Shown one piece after another: positions 59,696 through 64,000 of a stretch of 64,000 nt of DNA. Location of the stretch: positions 25,185,501-25,249,500 of the forward strand of contig NC_065577.1 of the NCBI RefSeq assembly GCF_937616625.2, written 5' to 3'. Source of the stretch: Mercurialis annua (lineage: Eukaryota > Streptophyta > Magnoliopsida > Malpighiales > Euphorbiaceae). The notes beneath the pieces are model-generated. The model worked only from the letters and a program-made list of their open reading frames with translations, did not search any database and was not told the origin of the DNA. Position numbers and translations under genes: made by a program. Numbering within the stretch: position 1 is the stretch's first letter; every line of letters begins with the position of its first letter.

Positions 59696-60236
59696 CGAAG
59701 GTCGAAGATTGCTACTTTCCATTGAAAATCCGACGAATAGCATCTGTTAAAAAGATCGCATATTTTCCAAACTTTGAATAGCATATCCCTGTCACAGGTA
59801 TCACTCCATTCTTTAATCACCGCCATCGGGCACGGCCCCAGCTTCAGACCCGTGGGGCTCAAACAATACCATATACGCGAATCCAGGAATTCTGATGTTG
59901 GCTTGCTTGCTGGAGTATTCATATATTGATCCTCATCGTCGCTTAAATCAATTATTTCCACCAACTTAGCACTTTGCTGGTTCTGCTTTACCCGCATTGA
60001 TGTTACACTTTGACTGGTCTTCAGGTTGTCATGTCCATCATCATCATCATCCATTGGTTTATCTTGCTTTTCTCCAGAAATAGCATTACCATCGAAATGC
60101 TGCTTTTCCGGAACAAGAAAGTTGGAGGATTGACTTATCAAAGTTTACCAGATAACAAACCATACTGACCTCACAGGCTCACACCAATCCAAGCACTCAG
60201 ATAGTCATCATCTCCAAGTCCGCTAGAGTCGTTCAT
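59692..60236 (-). pseudogene. GYF-domain fragment of a SWIB/Plus3/GYF-type protein
   Basis: The ATG at 60236 (MNDSSGLGDDDYLSAWIG) uses the same cassette as the forward gene. The main frame (60141-59692) has KLVEIIDLSDDEDQ followed by RIWYCLSPTGLKLGPCPMAV, IKEWSDTCDRDMLFKVWK. In plant NERD-like and CCCH/SWIB/Plus3/GYF proteins a [VI]I[ED]LSDDDE motif precedes a GYF domain (W.Y..P.G..QGPF...L..W), which binds proline-rich peptides. Here GPF has become GPC and the frame ends soon after. The SWIB and Plus3 parts are absent. The exon join near 60180-60140 would need an intron of only about 50 bp, so the ORF may be non-functional. Confidence 0.6.
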
Positions 60237-60404
60237 CGGATGTTTGAGAGTTATGTTTGCCGTAGATATGTTTCCTTTTTCTTTGAGAGATATGCCATAG
60301 ATATAAAGATTAAGTTTGTAGATTTAAGAATAAATGAGAGAAAAAGTCTTTTCTTGTTTGATTTGACTATGAGAAAAAAATAAGTTAAAATATTATGAAA
60401 AACA

Positions 60405-62145
60405 AGGAAGCATTGCTTCGGGAAGGAACGGTAATTATGGAAGACAACTAATATGAAAAAGCAAAATTTAAATTAAATAAATATATTATAAATTCCACTA
60501 ACATTAGACCAATAGTTTTAGTAACTTTATTCTCATTTATAAACATTTATAACATTAACAAAAGGTTGATAAAAATGAAACGCCTCTGTGCGGATATTTA
60601 TCTTCAGATAACTCTAAAGTCGAACCACGTAAGCCCTACAAGAGTATTACTTTTCAACGTAAGCCCTATAAGAGTATTCGGGTATCGTGTAAATCCTAAC
60701 TTCAGATTCTGCCTCCGTCCCTATTTAATACAATATGGCAAAGCGACTGTACACAAGCCGTCTATAAACTAAAGTAATCATCATTATAGAGACTTGTTTA
60801 GTCATAGACTGAGATATGCAGAAGCCGCTTGGTCATTTTGCTAGTCCTTAATAATTCTTGGGAGGTATGTTGGCGGTGAGTATGGACATTGAATAGGCCA
60901 GGATTATTAATTACAATTAACTCTCTTCCAACGACCCCTTGTTCTTTAAGAACACACAACTTCTTCTCTCAAAATCAAATAAAACTAAGTAGCTGGATAA
61001 GTGTCATTAATAGCCGGATAACCCTAATACCAAACCCTGATACTAATACTAAGCCTAAACCCTAATAAATGGGGGCCTTATCCAGCCAAGCTAGGCCCAC
61101 AGGTTATGAAAATTTACGATAAAGAGTTGTAATATCTGATACTCCTCAACCATTTAATTATGTTTTTTTCTTATCTTATTTGTAGATATGAATTCCGTAG
61201 TCGTAAAGAACAATGCTGCATTACAATTTGTGTCGTGGCACTCTCCTGGGGCTGCCATCACACAATCCTTTATCTCACTGTGTGGTGGCAGCCTAGGAGA
61301 GTGCCACCACAAAGATTGTAGGTATTCCTGATAAGGCAGCTGGAAAATAGTATTGTTCACCGCTCTCTTTATTGCCTTGTCATAAATTTGTCTCATTTCG
61401 AATTGTACTATAAAAAGGTCGTTTGGTTATACCCATTAAGCATTTGAAATAGTTTAAAAAAGTTCATATTATTCTATCTTTTAGTAATAAGAGCAGCAAT
61501 GGATCCATCATTTTGTATCTCTTGATAGTAAACTTGATTCGAAGTAAAATATTGTAGAAACCTGTGCAATTACCCGGAAAAAAATAGTTTATTATAAATT
61601 CTCGTTAAAAGCAACATATTTTTAAACTTAGAAGTAAAATAATCAAATATTTATTTTACTTACTTGAAAATAAATAATTATAAGAAAAGTGGAAATATAC
61701 GGATACAGGCACTTGTACGTTTTTTTTTATCAGGGTGATATCTGCCCGGATATGGTGTAGATTTAACCGTGACTCTGCACACGCAGGGGCTTAAGGCGAG
61801 GTTTCGCCATTTATAGAGACGAATCCGGGTAGGCTGTCCCCACGAAAGCCGTAGGACGTCCAGGGACGTTCGGATGAATCCAATCGGACTCCGGAAACAC
61901 GAGTTTTTAAACAAAAAGAGCCGGCCAGGTTTCCTATTTCTTTTATGTCTCTGTATAGTAATTCGATTCTCGTATTTCCACGAATAGAAGTAAAATATTA
62001 CGGCAACCTATGGAACTACCCGAAAAAAAATCGTGACTTTTAAAAGCGACGTACATTTAAACCTGTGAAAAGTAAAATACGAATCCGGATAGGATGTCCT
62101 CATGGAAGCTGTAAGTATTCGGGTCAGCGTTCCTGGGACGTTCAA
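60405..62145. repeat. Partial copy of the 5.2-kb unit (promoter end to module E)
   Basis: It runs from 'gaagcattgcttcgggaagg' through module A, the 95-bp segment lacking from units 2 and 3, the hairpin, modules C/D and module E, and ends at 'gttcctgggacgttcaa'. Its module E frame is shifted near 61800. Its text is closest to unit 1 on the left. Confidence 0.9.
61223..61319 (+). ncRNA. miRNA-precursor-like hairpin, copy 4
   Basis: Same foldback with one extra G in the left arm (CTGGGGCTGCC), giving a one-base bulge. Right arm identical to the other copies. Confidence 0.55.
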
Positions 62146-62149
62146 AAAC

Positions 62150-62610
62150 ATCTATCTTCATATCTAAAATTATAACGAACCAATTAACTGAAGACTCCTG
62201 GAATAAATAATTACTATCAAGAGACACAAAAGAAATAGGAAAGTTGGCCGGCTCTCTTCATGCAAGAAACTCGTGTTTCCGGCAGCCGATTGGATTGATC
62301 CGAACATCCCGGAATATATGAATCGACTTCCTACAGCTTTCATAGAGACATCCTACCCGGATTCGAATCCTAAAAAGGGAGAAATCTCCCTTGAAGACCC
62401 TGCGTGTGCAGAGTTACGGTGTAATGTACACCATATCCGCGGATATTGCCCGGATAAGAAATGTATAAGTGTTGTATCCGTATATATCCATTTTGTTTTT
62501 AATTTTTAGGGAGTATGAGAAAAATCGTACAGGCACACCATGTGTTTCCGATTGGGGTAATACATGTTTACATTTTTACGGTTGATGTGCCTAGTGGATG
62601 AACTTATAGT
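62150..62610 (-). repeat. Diverged module E, inverted, still with an open frame
   Basis: The forward strand keeps an open frame (62273-62509) that aligns with the reverse-strand frame of the other copies: FPAADWIDPNIPEYMNRLPT, AFIETSYPDSNPKKGEIS. It differs at about a third or more of its positions, with an in-frame insertion, and has no stop until the end of the module. Confidence 0.55.
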
Positions 62611-63269
62611 AAAAGACATTTAACGGAAACCTTGCTAGAAATGTAGGTTACTGTCTATTTAACTAAATATCTGCATATTCAGTTTACTGTCTCAATGTAG
62701 GAGATAGAAATGTAGCCTGACTATTTAACTAGTGTATCTGACGTTCGATTTAACAGATATCCGGACGCCGGGGAAGCTACAATTAGATAAATTACAGTTA
62801 AAACAGAATTTGATTATTTGTTGATTATTATTAAATTCATGAAGTTATTATGTTTTCCTTAATATGCCAATATGTGGTCTTTATTAGATGAAAAGAGTAT
62901 CGGCACATACAGAGTACTCATAAAATGGCACTAATTTAATGCGGGGAAAAAATTGTCAATACTGAAGTGAAATTTTTAGGAAAAAAACAGTACAAAATGA
63001 AGTTTAGTGACAATCAGTTCACTATGATAAATGTTAAAAAGGATAAAAATTGATTTTATTAGCCATACAGTCAAGCGGTTTAGACTCTGAATCGTTTACT
63101 AATGCAACCGATTGAAAAAGAAAATGTCTAAAACGATAAGTGTCGCGCAGACTTTTCCTGCCTTAAAAGAGCTCGGAATACCAATTGGAGCGGGACAAAG
63201 ATGGAGGTACCGGTTACTCCAATGCTGCATTAAAACTTATAACACAACAAGGTAATAAAACCTATAACA
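62611..63269. other. Stretch without a recognised gene
   Basis: No feature could be supported beyond AT-rich sequence. Confidence 0.45.
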
Positions 63270-63475
63270 CAGCAAGATATCTATAGATACTAACCGGATA
63301 TGCTGCATTCGACTCTATGGACTAGTTAATTAATTTCTTATTACTACGGTTAAGCATGGAAAACATTCATTAAACTTCTCTTTGTAAACGTCGATTAAAC
63401 TTCGATCCCTACTTCTACCTTCTTAATTATACTTTATATAGGACGCAGGGAACGTCATCCCAACATCCATGGGGT
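63270..63475 (-). repeat. Reverse copy of 46.06-46.31 kb
   Basis: Reverse-strand match including 'gacgttccctgcgtcctata', 'ggtagaagtagggatcgaag' and 'ctagtccatagagtcgaatg'. After 63476 a second short version ('gttatcgacaagatatttgc', 'ggactagtaagttaatttcc') continues to about 63575. Confidence 0.75.
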
Positions 63476-63575
63476 AACAAACAACAGTTTTGACTCTAGA
63501 AATATTTATAGTTATCGACAAGATATTTGCATATGGACTAGTAAGTTAATTTCCTATTTACTACGGCTAATACAA

Positions 63576-64000
63576 AGCAATTATTATTCAAAAAAGGAAG
63601 TATAGAGATTTATACATAATTCAGAATAATTTTTAAATGAGTAATGTAAAAAATAAAAAACATGGATAAATGTTTTATGACCCACCGTTTCTATTAGTTA
63701 GTTATTGTTAAGGTATGACATGGATAAATTTAATTTTTTGATCATTCTGTTTTGCGTGGTATATTGCTGAGACTCTTACTTGTTTGATAAACCCATAATA
63801 GCCATTATCTAATCCACCATGTATCAACGTATTATAAACCGAATATCCACAACTAAACTTTCAAGGAGTACTAATTCGAACTATAGTAATAACTTTTTTT
63901 TTTTAATAAAACCATGGTTATTACTTAGCAATGTTGATATTAACAAGAATTTGTGTGTTCTTAGAAATAAGGGGTCGTTTGAAGAGAGTTTAACTGTAAT
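63576..64000. other. End of window, module A scrap at the edge
   Basis: No gene. The last 45 bp (aaggggtcgtttgaagagag, tttaactgtaat) are a reverse module A piece, so another unit copy may continue past the window edge. Confidence 0.5.

Larger units (their letters stand above)
59275..60340. mobile_element. 1.07-kb inverted-repeat unit carrying two gene fragments
   Basis: About 100 bp at 59275-59378 (ctatggcatatctcc, ctacggcaaacataactctc, ATGAACGACTCTAGCG) are repeated in reverse at 60221-60340. Inside, two different exons are read inward from the two arms. The architecture resembles a Pack-type element (captured exons between inverted repeats); no target duplication could be defined. Confidence 0.5.

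Overview
This is nuclear DNA of a flowering plant, probably a eudicot. It is AT-rich, its genes have short spliced exons with GT..AG introns of about 70-480 bp, it carries plant-only gene families (B3, F-box with FBA, SWIB/Plus3/GYF type, DUF1985/Ulp1, gypsy-type 'Transposase_28'), and it is dominated by plant transposons (CACTA, chromovirus-like LTR, Helitron, LINE, Stowaway-like, tRNA-derived SINE). There is no rRNA, no canonical tRNA, no bacterial operon and no CRISPR array. Species cannot be fixed from sequence alone.

Layout. 0-2 kb: a scrap of the local repeat family. 2.1-2.5 kb (-): remnant of an At2g35280-like F-box/Sel1-like gene. 3.6-3.8 kb: Helitron-like 3' ends. 4.1-6.8 kb (-): a four-exon gypsy-type (Transposase_28-like) gene in which one exon has been tandemly triplicated. 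7.5-10.3 kb (-): a broken multi-exon DUF1985 gene. 12.9-14.0 kb (-): a two-exon gene with an intact reading frame and a C-terminal B3 domain, the best ordinary host-type gene here. 14.49-23.56 kb: a 9.07-kb CACTA element with terminal inverted repeats, an ATA target duplication, subterminal arrays, a tandemly repeated exon and a transposase fragment. 23.8-24.6 kb: Stowaway-like element. 25.7-29.6 kb (-): one 3.4-kb LTR plus primer-binding site of a chromovirus-like retrotransposon. 29.8-31.6 kb (-): Helitron with a nested 5'-truncated LINE.

32.2-44.1 kb is a recent tandem array (2.3 copies of a 5.2-kb unit) with almost no recognisable coding content. Each unit carries a long miRNA-precursor-like hairpin, a reverse-strand TATA promoter and a recurring 70-80-codon open frame; the two complete units also carry a tRNA-like SINE. 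Pieces of the unit are scattered, direct and inverted, over 0-1, 12, 14, 23.6, 45-46, 51.8-54.5 and 55.5-64 kb. Among them lie gene pieces: a spliced Ulp1/C48 protease gene with all catalytic residues (47.7-50.6 kb, +), a duplicate of its 3' end (51.4 kb), a histone-H3 promoter plus tail fused to unrelated sequence (52.25 kb, +), an F-box-associated fragment (56 kb, -) and two convergent genes started from one inverted leader (59.4-60.2 kb).

Two themes run through the window. Exon-sized tandem duplication recurs in at least four unrelated genes, and one promoter/leader/start-codon cassette is joined to different downstream exons. No operon-like cooperation is seen; the genes are mostly mobile-element genes or captured fragments.
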